From contig JACQJK010000047.1 in the NCBI GenBank assembly GCA_016205055.1, forward strand, positions 1 through 8,427: a DNA stretch of 8,427 nt, in the 5' to 3' direction. The notes below the pieces were generated by a model. The model did no database searches, was not told the origin of the DNA, and was given only the letters and a program-made list of their open reading frames with translations. This document shows positions 1 through 7,570 of this stretch, piece after piece (position 1 is the first letter of the stretch; the number at the start of each line of letters is the position of its first letter). The position numbers and the translations under genes were made by a program. The stretch is from Candidatus Doudnabacteria bacterium (GTDB lineage Bacteria > Patescibacteriota > Doudnabacteria > UBA920 > 2-01-FULL-50-11).

Positions 1-1
1 G

Positions 2-865
2 GTTTTTTTGGGCGCGGCGACCTTAACCCGTCCCGTCGGCGTCCTTTTGCCCTTCTTTGCCGTTCTTATGATTTTTCTCGAGGCAAAATCGGATCTGAAG
101 TTTAAAATACGCTCCTCTTTGCTTTTCTTGGCGATTTTTGGATTAATCTTGACGCCGTGGCTTGCAAGGAATTATAAACATTTCGGGCAGATTATCGTCT
201 CGTCACTTCCGGCTTACAATTGGTATATGTATAACGCGCGAGAATTTTACGCTTTAAAAAATAATCTGGGGAAAGAAGAAGCAAAAGCGATCTTTCAAAC
301 GAAGGCCAGGGCGATCCGCCCTACGAATATAAGTCACGATCAGGTTTTTTTGGGAAAGTTTTACTGGGAAGAAAGCTGGACAATCATCAGGGAGTCGCCG
401 TTGGCTTACGCCTCGTTGCACGCAGTCAATACCCTAGCCGTTTTTTTCAGCGGCGGAATAGAAGAAATCCGTTCTGTATTTACCGGTAAAGCGTCGGGAG
501 CGAATTTCACCCGAAGCATCTGGAAAGGCCCAAAAGAGATTTTCTTGTTGTTGCAAAATTATCCGCTTGAGGTTTTAGGCAAATTAGGGTTGCTGATTTT
601 TTACGCGGTCGTCGGATATGGGTGGATAAGATCGAGATCGATGGCCCAGGGGAAAATTTTTACTTTGTTTTTGTTGCTTGTGCTTTATTTTGGCTTAACG
701 ACAGGCGCAGTGGCCGAACCCAGATTTCGAGTGCCGGCCCAGCCCTTTATTTTTTTGTTATTTAGCGTGTCATTTTTTTCCTTATTTTTTCCCGGCAAGG
801 CCGCGAAGATTTCTGGTTCGCCCGGCGGACTTAACGGTTCTGTTAAACTAGCTTTTCGGCAATGA
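2..865 (+). CDS. GT39/ArnT-like membrane glycosyltransferase, C-terminal part (5'-truncated by window edge)
   Basis: The frame is open to the left edge, so the true start lies upstream and the 288 visible codons are only the C-terminal portion. An in-frame TTG at 8 is not a convincing start. Counting from that TTG, the protein is strongly hydrophobic, with likely membrane segments near residues 10-25, 36-51, 188-206, 215-236 and 240-263. It carries two signatures of the GT39/PMT_2 superfamily: ATLTRPVG at residues 4-11, and TPWLARNY at 49-56 with its conserved P-W-x-x-R-N-Y. The end also has the family's look, with an acidic-Arg-Pro patch (EPRFRVPAQP) just before the last membrane helix. Known members use polyprenyl-phosphate sugars and act on the outer face of the membrane. 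Donor and acceptor here are unknown. The stop overlaps the next ATG as ATGA at 862-865, implying translational coupling. A family-level call is fairly safe; the exact activity is not. The missing N-terminus should hold the catalytic acidic residues. Confidence 0.82.
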   Translation, partial: VFLGAATLTRPVGVLLPFFAVLMIFLEAKSDLKFKIRSSLLFLAIFGLILTPWLARNYKHFGQIIVSSLPAYNWYMYNAREFYALKNNLGKEEAKAIFQTKARAIRPTNISHDQVFLGKFYWEESWTIIRESPLAYASLHAVNTLAVFFSGGIEEIRSVFTGKASGANFTRSIWKGPKEIFLLLQNYPLEVLGKLGLLIFYAVVGYGWIRSRSMAQGKIFTLFLLLVLYFGLTTGAVAEPRFRVPAQPFIFLLFSVSFFSLFFPGKAAKISGSPGGLNGSVKLAFRQ

Positions 866-1968
866 AAATATTGATTGCTTCAGGAACTTATCCGCCCGAG
901 CTTGGAGGAATGGCGACTTTTGTCAAAAACTTCGCAGATCGGGCTTTGGCGCAAGGTCACGCAGTCAAGCTGATTGCTTATGGGCAAGCCGACAGCTTGA
1001 CACGTGACCCGTTTTGGACGATGATTATCAGCCGAAACACGCTCCTGGCGGTGCGTTACCTGCGCTACTTTTTAGCGGCTTTTTCTGAAGCGAGAAAATG
1101 CGATTTCATCTTTGCCCAAGATTTAGTCAGTTCCGGAATACCGGCCTTCTTGGCTTCTGTTTTTTCCGCTAAAAAATTGGTCTTGCGTTTGGGTGGAGAC
1201 TTTCTGTGGGAGAAAATGGTGCAAAAGGGGAGAATCGCGGGGCTAAACGCTTATTATGATTTGCCGAAATCTTTGATCGAAAAGGTTTATCTTTTTTTCT
1301 ATCGTCTGGTTTTAAGAAGGGCAAAAAAAATTATTTTTAACAGCGTTTTACAAGCAGATCTTTATCACAGGCACTTTAATTTACCGGAAAGTAAAACTGC
1401 AGTCATTTATAACCCCGTTGGGCGGCAGACAATTGTCCAAGCACAAAAAAGATACTTTCGTTTGGTTTTTGCCGGCCGATTTATTAAAGTCAAAAATATT
1501 CCGTTAATTCTTTCCGCCTTAAAATCGGTTCCCTCCATACCGGAACTGTTGCTTGTTGGGGATGGGCCGGAAAAAAATTCATTACCGGGTTTAATTGAGC
1601 GAGAAAAGTTGCAAGGGCGGGTGAAGATTTTGCAATCGATGCAGGGAAACGAATTTGCTAAACTGATTGCCGAATCTTGGGCGGTGGTCATTCCCTCGTT
1701 TACCGAATTAAGTCCAAATTTAGCCCTCGAGTGCATCGGCTTACACGTGCCGGTACTTTTGACGAGCTTTAACGGTTTGCCGCAAGATGTCAGAAAGGCG
1801 CTTTTGGAATTTAACCCCTTTAAAGTTTCAGAGTTAGTGGAACGACTGCATTTCTTACTTAACCAACAGAATTATGAAAATTATTTGAAGACACTGAAAA
1901 CCATTCGGTTGGATCGCGGTTGGACGGAAGTTCTTGGGGATTATCAAGCCGTTTTTAGCAATTTATGA
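862..1968 (+). CDS. GT4-family glycosyltransferase (GT-B fold), 368 aa
   Basis: Probably a cytoplasmic or membrane-associated retaining transferase that moves a sugar from a nucleotide donor to a growing glycan. The N-terminal domain opens with a beta strand and the glycine-rich loop GTYPPELGG (residues 8-16), typical of GT4. A GGDFLWE motif lies at 111-117; I recall a similar GD-x-x-WE in GT4 proteins that also start with a YPP-x-x-GG loop. The C-terminal donor-binding domain has AGRFIKVKN (204-212), the VGDGPE turn at 232-237, and an intact EX7E motif with E282 and E290 (ELSPNLALE). Length is normal for the family. The ATG overlaps the upstream stop (ATGA) and the glycine loop follows at once, so the start is well supported, although no Shine-Dalgarno sequence precedes it. 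The stop overlaps the next gene in the same way at 1965-1968. The sugar and the linkage cannot be read from sequence. Confidence 0.92.
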   Translation: MKILIASGTYPPELGGMATFVKNFADRALAQGHAVKLIAYGQADSLTRDPFWTMIISRNTLLAVRYLRYFLAAFSEARKCDFIFAQDLVSSGIPAFLASVFSAKKLVLRLGGDFLWEKMVQKGRIAGLNAYYDLPKSLIEKVYLFFYRLVLRRAKKIIFNSVLQADLYHRHFNLPESKTAVIYNPVGRQTIVQAQKRYFRLVFAGRFIKVKNIPLILSALKSVPSIPELLLVGDGPEKNSLPGLIEREKLQGRVKILQSMQGNEFAKLIAESWAVVIPSFTELSPNLALECIGLHVPVLLTSFNGLPQDVRKALLEFNPFKVSELVERLHFLLNQQNYENYLKTLKTIRLDRGWTEVLGDYQAVFSNL

Positions 1969-3125
1969 AGGTGCTCAATATCGGTTTGGATAAAACCCTG
2001 GTGGGCCTCAAGGGTCCCGGTGACGCGGTGCAGCGTCACCGGGAATATGGGCAGCACTTGAAGAGTTTAGATATTATTGTATACACTAAGCGTAAAGAAA
2101 ATTTGAGGGTTTTTGAGATTGCCAGCAACGTCACGGGTTACCCGACGAACTCGAGGAATAAATTTTTTTTTCTTTGGGATGCCTACCGGATCGCAAGACG
2201 AATTTACAGACATCATCAGTTTGACATTGTCGTTGCGCAAGATCCTTTTGGGGCCGGGGTTGTCGGATGGTTGCTCAAGCGCAAGCTAAAAATAAAACTT
2301 CAAATAAATTTCCACGGCGACTTTTGGCGGAACCGCCATTTTCTCAAGGAGCGCTGGTATCATTTTATTTATTTACTCATTTCAAAGTTGACCGTCCCTC
2401 AAGCGGACGCAATCAGGGTGATGAGCCAAGGGCAAAGAGAAAAACTTCTACAAGCAGGCGTTATACCGCAGCTGATTCGCGTCATTTCCACTCCGGTTGA
2501 CATTGAAAGGTTTGCCGCTTTTGAAAGCATTGCGAGCCCCAGCAGAATGCAATTGTTAAACGATCTAAGAGCACAAACCTCTACCCAAGGCAGAAAAACA
2601 ATACTCGCGGTCGGCAGAGTTGATAAAGCCAAAGATGACTCCACCTTGTTTAAAGCAGTCCGTTACGTCAAAGCAAGAAAGGGCCGGGATAATGTCTGTT
2701 TCTGGCTGGTGGGGTTTGGATTATCAAAAAATATCCCAGGAGATTTGCTAGACATGGTCACCGGGCAAGGCGGGGTTGACTCTGACGATACGCCGGCTTA
2801 TTACTATGCTTCTGATGTGATAGTGTCTTCATCGAGTTCAGAGAGTTTCGGCAAGGTGCTGGTGGAAGCCAACGCTTGCGGGAAACCTGTTGTCGCAACC
2901 GCAACGCTTGGCGCGCAGGAAATAATTAAGGATGGTTACAACGGGTACTTGGTCCCAATTGGCGATTCTGTCAAACTTGCTGAAAAGTTAATATATCTTT
3001 TGGAGAATCCTGCTATCGCCAAGCAAATGGGCGAAAATGGTCGAATATTAGTTCGGGAAAAATTTAGTCATAATACAAAAAAAATCATTCGCTTCTGGGA
3101 AGATATGCTTGCTGGAAATTTATGA
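1965..3125 (+). CDS. GT4-family glycosyltransferase (GT-B fold), 386 aa
   Basis: A second GT4-type retaining glycosyltransferase, clearly divergent from its neighbours. The N-terminal domain starts with MKVLNIGLD and a glycine-containing loop (GLKGPGD, residues 14-20) followed by basic residues. The C-terminal domain carries the GT4 donor-site hallmarks in order: AVGRVDKAKD (215-224), VGFG (249-252) and a complete EX7E motif, E293 to E301 (ESFGKVLVE), followed by a GKPVVAT strand. Both catalytic-site acids are present, so it looks active. It is coupled by ATGA overlaps on both sides (1965-1968 and 3122-3125). No Shine-Dalgarno sequence precedes the start. The first 80 coding bases contain a perfect 12-bp inverted repeat, described separately. 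A run of nine T at 2163-2171 encodes three Phe and could slip during transcription, but the frame is intact. Substrate unknown. Confidence 0.92.
   Translation: MKVLNIGLDKTLVGLKGPGDAVQRHREYGQHLKSLDIIVYTKRKENLRVFEIASNVTGYPTNSRNKFFFLWDAYRIARRIYRHHQFDIVVAQDPFGAGVVGWLLKRKLKIKLQINFHGDFWRNRHFLKERWYHFIYLLISKLTVPQADAIRVMSQGQREKLLQAGVIPQLIRVISTPVDIERFAAFESIASPSRMQLLNDLRAQTSTQGRKTILAVGRVDKAKDDSTLFKAVRYVKARKGRDNVCFWLVGFGLSKNIPGDLLDMVTGQGGVDSDDTPAYYYASDVIVSSSSSESFGKVLVEANACGKPVVATATLGAQEIIKDGYNGYLVPIGDSVKLAEKLIYLLENPAIAKQMGENGRILVREKFSHNTKKIIRFWEDMLAGNL
2015..2044 (+). repeat. Perfect 12-bp hairpin inside the 5' end of the third gene
   Basis: Arms at 2015-2026 (TCCCGGTGACGC) and 2033-2044 (GCGTCACCGGGA) are exact reverse complements around the 6-base loop GGTGCA. 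Nine of twelve pairs are G-C, so the RNA stem should be very stable. It lies 50-79 bases after the start codon of the gene at 1965 and covers codons 17-27 of the glycine-rich loop. No T-run follows, so it does not look like an intrinsic terminator. The structure is read directly from the sequence; any regulatory role is inference. Confidence 0.6.
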
Positions 3126-4195
3126 AGCTGCTGATGATTACCAGAAAAATAGATCGGGACGATTGGCTTGCCGGCCACAGTTTTACCTGGGCGCAAAAGC
3201 TTGATGAGTTTTTGAAGAGGGCAGGCGGCGAGCTGGTGGTCATTTGTCTTGAGAGAGGAAACGTTGCGGGGTTGGAAGGCACGCGGATTTATTCTTTGGG
3301 CAAAGAACATGGCAGTTCTCGCATTGTCAGAGTAGCGAGATTTATCCGCTTAGCTTCTAAGCTGGTAAAAGAGGTGGACGGAGTTTTTTGTCACCAAAAT
3401 CCGGAGTACGCAATTGCGATTGCTTGGTGGGCAAAACTCGCCAGAAAAAAAATTGTCAGCTGGTACGCGCATAAGGCCGTTACTTGGAAAACTTGGTTGA
3501 TGTTGTGGGTTTCGGATAAAGTTTTAACCGCCTCGTCGGAGAGTTTCCGGATAAAGTCCCAAAAAGTTGCAGTGGAGGGTCACGGGATTGATCTTAAAAA
3601 GTTCGCTCCCCTTAGCTTGTTCGCCGCTCCTGTTCGTCAACAATTCAGAATCGTGACGGTTGGTCGAATCAGTCCGGTGAAGGATTTGGAAACCTTAATT
3701 ACTGCGTTCAAAGTTTTGGTCCGGGAGGAAAAAATTCCAAATTTGCAATGCGATGTGATCGGAGCGGCGGCTTTGCCTTCCGACCAAGGATACTTTTCAG
3801 CCCTGAAACGGATGGTTGTGAATTTCGGATTGGAAAATACCGTGCACTTCGTGCCGGCCATACCCCACGCGCGGATTCCGGGGGTTTACCAGCAGGCCGA
3901 TTTATTCATCAATCTTTCGCAAACTGGGAGTATAGACAAGGCGGTTTTGGAGGCAATGGCGTGTGAGTGTCCGGTGCTGACTTCCAATGAGGCCTTTCGA
4001 TATCTTCTTTTCCCGTTTGAAGATCTCTGCATGGTTGCTCCAAGATCTGCGCAAGAGCTGGTAAAAAAAATTTTGACGATTCTAAGCTTGAATGTTTCGG
4101 ATCGTCGCACCCTGGGCGCAAACTTGCGCAAGCTAGTGGAAACCCATCATAGTTTGGATCGTCTTGCGAAACGCATTATCGCCAGCTTTGCATAA
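3122..4195 (+). CDS. GT4-like glycosyltransferase with incomplete EX7E motif, 357 aa
   Basis: A third GT-B transferase of GT4 type. It begins MKLLMITRKIDRDD, followed by a WAQKLDEFLKRAGGEL helix. The mid-region motif WYAHKAV (W114 to V120), a Trp-rich stretch, then TASSESFR and GHGID (153-157) mark a variant that I associate with candidate-phylum bacteria. The C-terminal domain has TVGRISPVKD (179-188) and TGSIDKAVLEAMAC, in which the second Glu of EX7E is E277 but the first position is G269. Some GT4 subfamilies show this same GS-x-DK pattern, so loss of activity need not follow. The start overlaps the upstream stop as ATGA. The next gene follows after 11 bases. No Shine-Dalgarno sequence is visible. 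The family call is firm; donor and acceptor are unknown. Confidence 0.9.
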   Translation: MKLLMITRKIDRDDWLAGHSFTWAQKLDEFLKRAGGELVVICLERGNVAGLEGTRIYSLGKEHGSSRIVRVARFIRLASKLVKEVDGVFCHQNPEYAIAIAWWAKLARKKIVSWYAHKAVTWKTWLMLWVSDKVLTASSESFRIKSQKVAVEGHGIDLKKFAPLSLFAAPVRQQFRIVTVGRISPVKDLETLITAFKVLVREEKIPNLQCDVIGAAALPSDQGYFSALKRMVVNFGLENTVHFVPAIPHARIPGVYQQADLFINLSQTGSIDKAVLEAMACECPVLTSNEAFRYLLFPFEDLCMVAPRSAQELVKKILTILSLNVSDRRTLGANLRKLVETHHSLDRLAKRIIASFA

Positions 4196-4206
4196 TTTTC
4201 AACGAT

Positions 4207-5478
4207 ATGAAAATCTGCGTCGTCGCTTATAAGTTCGGCACGGAAAAAGAGCTGGGGGAGCACCTTGGGACCTATCATTATTTTATTCAAAAGTTGCGCG
4301 AAACAGTCAAAGCCGGAGTGGAAGTGTACGTCGTTTGCCCCTGGCTTTCTGTCTTTCACAAGGGCAGCAACGACATTGACGGGATTAAGGTAGTGCGCTA
4401 TTGGTCGTACTTAAAGAGTCCTTTTTGGTTTTGGCCCGTCAATCGCTGGCTGCGTTGGTTTTATATGATCAGGACGCAAAGCATGGTCCAGACCGTGTTG
4501 CGGTCAAGCAATTTTTCGGCGGTTTATGTCTGGCAGTCGCGCGAGGCCGGTTACGCGATCGCGCAAATCAAGGATCGACTAAACGCGCCGTTTATTTTCC
4601 GTCAAATTACCGCCTGGCTCTGGCATTTTGAAAGATCCGCAGAAGAAACCTTTGGGAAACGGAAGTGGTATCAGCAACTGCAAGACCTCGGCCTTAAAAC
4701 CACCGTTGACTATGTCTTGGGTTTTGTGCTTGATAATAAGACGCAAAAAAAATATGCGCGATTAATTTACAACCGTGCCGATAAACTGGTTTTTCTAAGC
4801 CAAGCCGCGGCGCGCGAAGGGAAGCTTTTAGGTGCAGAATCTGTTAAGATTAGAATACTGGGCGTAGCCATAGAAACAGATCTGTTTCGACCGCTGTCGG
4901 ACAAAGCCGGCTTTCGAACACGCTTAAAATTAAAAGGAGAAAAGATCGTGCTTTTTATCGGCAGGATAAATTTTGCCGAAAAAGGGCTGGATTATTTATT
5001 GCGAGCCATGCCGGAAATAGTCACGGCGCTTCCGGGCGTGAATTTGGTTATTGTGGGATCCGGTCAAGACAGCGACCGCATGCGAAGCATGATTCAAGAA
5101 CTGCGGCTCGATGGTTGTGTCCAAACAGTCGGCAAGCGCTCCTTCGCGGAGCTGGTCGATTATTTAAACGCCGCGGACGTTTTGGTCATCCCGTCGATTT
5201 GGATGGAAGCGTTCGGGCAGGTCACGATCGAAGGCATGGCTTGCGGCGTGCCGGTGGTGACTTCTGATGCCGGCGCCGGTCCAGAAATCAATATCGACGG
5301 TCAGACCGGGTTCGTGGTTCCGGCTAAAAACTCGCCGGGGATTGTTCAGACAGTTGTTCGGATATTGCGCGATCCCGCTTTGCAAAAACGGCTGGGACAG
5401 CAAGCCAGGACCAGAGTAATACAAAATTACAGCTACCCGGTGATAGTCAGCAAATTTTTGAAACTCCTTCATGATTAA
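4207..5478 (+). CDS. GT4-family glycosyltransferase, long form, 423 aa
   Basis: A fourth GT4 transferase and the longest in the window. The N-terminus (MKICVVAYKFG) leads into EHLGTYHYF, which holds the glycine loop around G21. The N-terminal domain is enlarged by aromatic and Trp-rich segments (SPFWFWPVNRWLRWFYM near residues 75-91, and TAWLWHFERS near 137-146). These could lie against the membrane or contact a lipid-linked acceptor. The C-terminal half is a textbook donor domain: IGRINFAEKGLDYLL (251-265), IVGSGQD (282-288), an intact EX7E motif from E334 to E342 (EAFGQVTIE), then GMACGVPVVTSDAGAGPE. Of the five GT4 genes it has the most canonical C-terminal domain, so it is very likely an active retaining enzyme. 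It sits 11 bases after the previous stop and 22 bases before the next gene, with no Shine-Dalgarno sequence. Its DNA looks somewhat richer in G+C than its neighbours by eye. Confidence 0.93.
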   Translation: MKICVVAYKFGTEKELGEHLGTYHYFIQKLRETVKAGVEVYVVCPWLSVFHKGSNDIDGIKVVRYWSYLKSPFWFWPVNRWLRWFYMIRTQSMVQTVLRSSNFSAVYVWQSREAGYAIAQIKDRLNAPFIFRQITAWLWHFERSAEETFGKRKWYQQLQDLGLKTTVDYVLGFVLDNKTQKKYARLIYNRADKLVFLSQAAAREGKLLGAESVKIRILGVAIETDLFRPLSDKAGFRTRLKLKGEKIVLFIGRINFAEKGLDYLLRAMPEIVTALPGVNLVIVGSGQDSDRMRSMIQELRLDGCVQTVGKRSFAELVDYLNAADVLVIPSIWMEAFGQVTIEGMACGVPVVTSDAGAGPEINIDGQTGFVVPAKNSPGIVQTVVRILRDPALQKRLGQQARTRVIQNYSYPVIVSKFLKLLHD

Positions 5479-5500
5479 CTTTCTGTAATTAGTCATTTCC

Positions 5501-6487
5501 ATGGACTCGCCAGTTGAGAAGGTATTGATTACCGGCATAACCGGCTTTGCCGGTCATCATCTATTGGAGTACATCAAAACCAACCACATAGATGCGGAAA
5601 TTCACGGCACGATTTTTTCCCAAGGCCCTCCCGTCATTTCGTCTGAAGATAAAAAACGAATATTTTTTTATCCGTGTGATATCCGCGATAAGGCCGCTAT
5701 CACCAGTGTTTTAAACGCGACAAAACCCCATAAAATATTTCATCTGGCCGCTCAAAGCTATGTGCATTCTTCCTGGGAAAATCCGGAAGCAACTCTCTAT
5801 ACCAACATCATAGGTCAAAGCAATCTTTTGGAGGGTGTTCGGTCGCAACTCGGTTCAAGCTTTAGTCCTAAAATTATTTTGGCTTGCTCTTCCGAAGAGT
5901 ACGGCCCGGGCCGTCCAGGGAATCAACCTTTTGACGAAAATTCTGAACTCCGGCCGCAGTCCCCGTATGCCATCTCCAAAGTGGCCCAAGATTTTATGGG
6001 TTACCAGTACGCTCGATCTTATCAGATGAATATTGTGCGGTTGCGCGTTTTTAATCATACGGGACCCAGAAGAGACGCGGTTTTCGGAGTTTCCGGATTT
6101 TGCAAAAAGATTGCGCAAATTGAAAAAAGCAAAATTCCAAGCGAAATTATAATCAGGGATTTAAGCGCCGTCAGAGATTTTACCGATGTGCGCGACGTAG
6201 TCAGGGCCTACTGGCTGGCGGCGGAGGCGTGTGAAGCTGGTGAGGCGTATAATGTCTGTTCGGGCCGCGGGTTTGCCTTTAAAGAGATTTTGGAAAAATT
6301 ATTAAGCTTATCCTCCGAAAAAAATATCCAGCTGGTTCCCGACCACGGCGGCCCCCGACCAACAGACGGCGGAAGCATCATCGGCGATAATAGCAAGTTT
6401 GTTCGTGCTACCGGCTGGAGACCGGGAATTAATTTTCTGGAAACGACCTTACCAGACCTCCTCAACTATTGGAGAGAAAAATCCTAG
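5501..6487 (+). CDS. Extended SDR sugar-nucleotide enzyme: GDP-4-keto-6-deoxymannose reductase or GDP-mannose 4,6-dehydratase group
   Basis: An NAD(P)-dependent enzyme of the GDP-mannose 4,6-dehydratase/reductase group, 328 residues, cytoplasmic. The Rossmann motif G-xx-G-xx-G is at G12, G15 and G18 (TGITGFAG), close to the N-terminus, which supports this start. HLAAQSYVHSSW follows from H81. The catalytic set is CSSEEYG (129-135) and Y156-xxx-K160 in SPYAISK. FNHTGPRR is at 184-191, VRDFTDVRDVV at 224-234 and YNVCSGRG at 250-257. The SSEEYG, NHxGP, VRDFTDVRD and YNVCSG blocks match what I remember of the GDP-4-keto-6-deoxymannose reductase (RMD) of Aneurinibacillus thermoaerophilus, and the length is close. 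PRR in place of GPGQ and the Ser-Ser-Glu triplet are also found in 4,6-dehydratases, so the exact step is open. Likely role: supplying a GDP-6-deoxyhexose such as GDP-rhamnose to the neighbouring transferases. No second enzyme of this pathway is in the window. Confidence 0.88.
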   Translation: MDSPVEKVLITGITGFAGHHLLEYIKTNHIDAEIHGTIFSQGPPVISSEDKKRIFFYPCDIRDKAAITSVLNATKPHKIFHLAAQSYVHSSWENPEATLYTNIIGQSNLLEGVRSQLGSSFSPKIILACSSEEYGPGRPGNQPFDENSELRPQSPYAISKVAQDFMGYQYARSYQMNIVRLRVFNHTGPRRDAVFGVSGFCKKIAQIEKSKIPSEIIIRDLSAVRDFTDVRDVVRAYWLAAEACEAGEAYNVCSGRGFAFKEILEKLLSLSSEKNIQLVPDHGGPRPTDGGSIIGDNSKFVRATGWRPGINFLETTLPDLLNYWREKS

Positions 6488-6505
6488 CGCCTAACCAGCC
6501 AAATC

Positions 6506-7561
6506 ATGACTGTTTGTTTTTTTGGAAACTATTCGCCCACCTACCCCCGGAACGTTGTTTTGAAATTGGGTTTGCAAAAAAACGGAGTCCAGGTGTTGGA
6601 ATGTAATACCCGGCTGACGGGCTGGAAAAAATATTGGGCGCTATATCGGGAACACAGAAAGCTGAAGAATGATTATGATTTTTTACTCGTTGCTTTTGGC
6701 GGGTTTACCGTTGTGTGGTTGGCGAAAGTATTGACTCGAAAAAAAATAGTTTTTGACGCTTTCGTTTCTTTATATTTGACTAATGTCGAAGATCGTAAAG
6801 TCTGCAGACCGCAGAGCTTGCAGGCGAGAATTTACGCTTTTTGGGATAAATTCTCCTGCCGGCTTGCCGATAGGGTGTTGCTTGACACAAAAGCGCAAAT
6901 CGACTATTTCGTTCAGAGTTACGGGTTGCCTGAAAAAAAATTTTTTCGATTGTTCGTGGGGGCCGATGACGGAATTTTTGCGAAAGGAAAACCCTTACGG
7001 CCAAGCAAGGAATTCATCGTTCATTGGCACGGACACATTGTGCCCTTTCATGGCTTGAAAACTATATTGCGGGCGGCCGAAGAACTGCAAGATAAAGATG
7101 AAGAAATAAAATTCAGGATTGTGACCCGCTTCAATAGCCGTTATCAGAAAGTAAAAGAAGAAGTGGAAAGAAAGAATTTAAAAAATGTGTTTTTTTACCC
7201 AGAGGCAAGCTTCGCCAAACTGGCGGAGTACTTAAGAGATGCGGATGTTGTGTTGGGAATTTTCGGTTCAAATAAAAAAGCTCAATTTGTAATTCCGAAC
7301 AAAATTTTCGAAGGAATCGCGTCAGGTAAGGCCGTCATTACCGCCAGCACCTCGGCCGTATTGGAACTTTTCACTGATGGGCAAAACATCGTATTGGTTG
7401 AACCCGAGAATCCGTCGCGACTGGCCCAAGCAATTTTAGATTTGAAAAAAGACCCGAGTTTACTGCACCCAATCGCCGAGCGTGCTTATTGGCTTTACCA
7501 AAACCGGTTAACCCCAAAGCTATTAGGTCAGGAATTGGTTCAAATCCTGCAGGGTTTGTAA
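6506..7561 (+). CDS. GT4-like glycosyltransferase lacking the first EX7E glutamate, 351 aa
   Basis: A fifth GT-B transferase. The N-terminal domain begins MTVCFFGNYSPTYPRN and continues with LGLQKNGVQVLECN, a beta-loop-helix typical of one GT4 variant. The sequence then runs through a lysine-rich helix (WKKYWALYREHRKLKN) and a FGGFTVVWLAK strand/helix. The donor domain has VHWHGHIVPFHGLKTIL near 172-188, where a His-Gly pair replaces the common GR, then FYPEASFAKLAEYLRDADVV. In VIPNKIFEGIASGKAVIT only E269 of the EX7E motif is kept; the first position is F261. This IPNK-x-FE form recurs in GT4 relatives that are not thought to be dead, so activity is still plausible. The gene starts 18 bases after the SDR gene's stop without a Shine-Dalgarno sequence; the GGAG at 6471 is too far upstream. 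Glycosyltransferase fold is well supported, specificity is not. Confidence 0.86.
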   Translation: MTVCFFGNYSPTYPRNVVLKLGLQKNGVQVLECNTRLTGWKKYWALYREHRKLKNDYDFLLVAFGGFTVVWLAKVLTRKKIVFDAFVSLYLTNVEDRKVCRPQSLQARIYAFWDKFSCRLADRVLLDTKAQIDYFVQSYGLPEKKFFRLFVGADDGIFAKGKPLRPSKEFIVHWHGHIVPFHGLKTILRAAEELQDKDEEIKFRIVTRFNSRYQKVKEEVERKNLKNVFFYPEASFAKLAEYLRDADVVLGIFGSNKKAQFVIPNKIFEGIASGKAVITASTSAVLELFTDGQNIVLVEPENPSRLAQAILDLKKDPSLLHPIAERAYWLYQNRLTPKLLGQELVQILQGL

Positions 7562-7570
7562 TCACGATTT

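Noticed and set aside
2163..2171. Run of nine T (and A8/T8 runs elsewhere) as possible programmed frameshift or sequencing error
   Set aside because: The reading frame stays open with GT4-like sequence on both sides, so there is no sign of a shift.
862..3125. Reassigned stop codon (TGA as Gly or Trp), as in some candidate phyla
   Set aside because: TGA ends the first three genes exactly at ATGA overlaps with well-formed next starts, which fits TGA as a normal stop.
5164..5538. Antisense open frame of 124 codons across the end of the fourth GT4 gene and the start of the SDR gene
   Set aside because: It is the reverse reading of well-supported genes on the + strand, with low-complexity composition and no recognisable domain.
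5530..5554. ACCGGC repeated and followed by GCCGGT, forming a small hairpin near the start of the SDR gene
   Set aside because: It comes from the codons of the glycine-rich Rossmann loop. Six-base stems with short loops are common by chance.
5901..5914. Perfect 14-base palindrome ACGGCCCGGGCCGT inside the SDR gene
   Set aside because: About half of one such palindrome is expected by chance in a window this long, and it falls in coding sequence just after the catalytic SSEEYG block. No second copy was seen.
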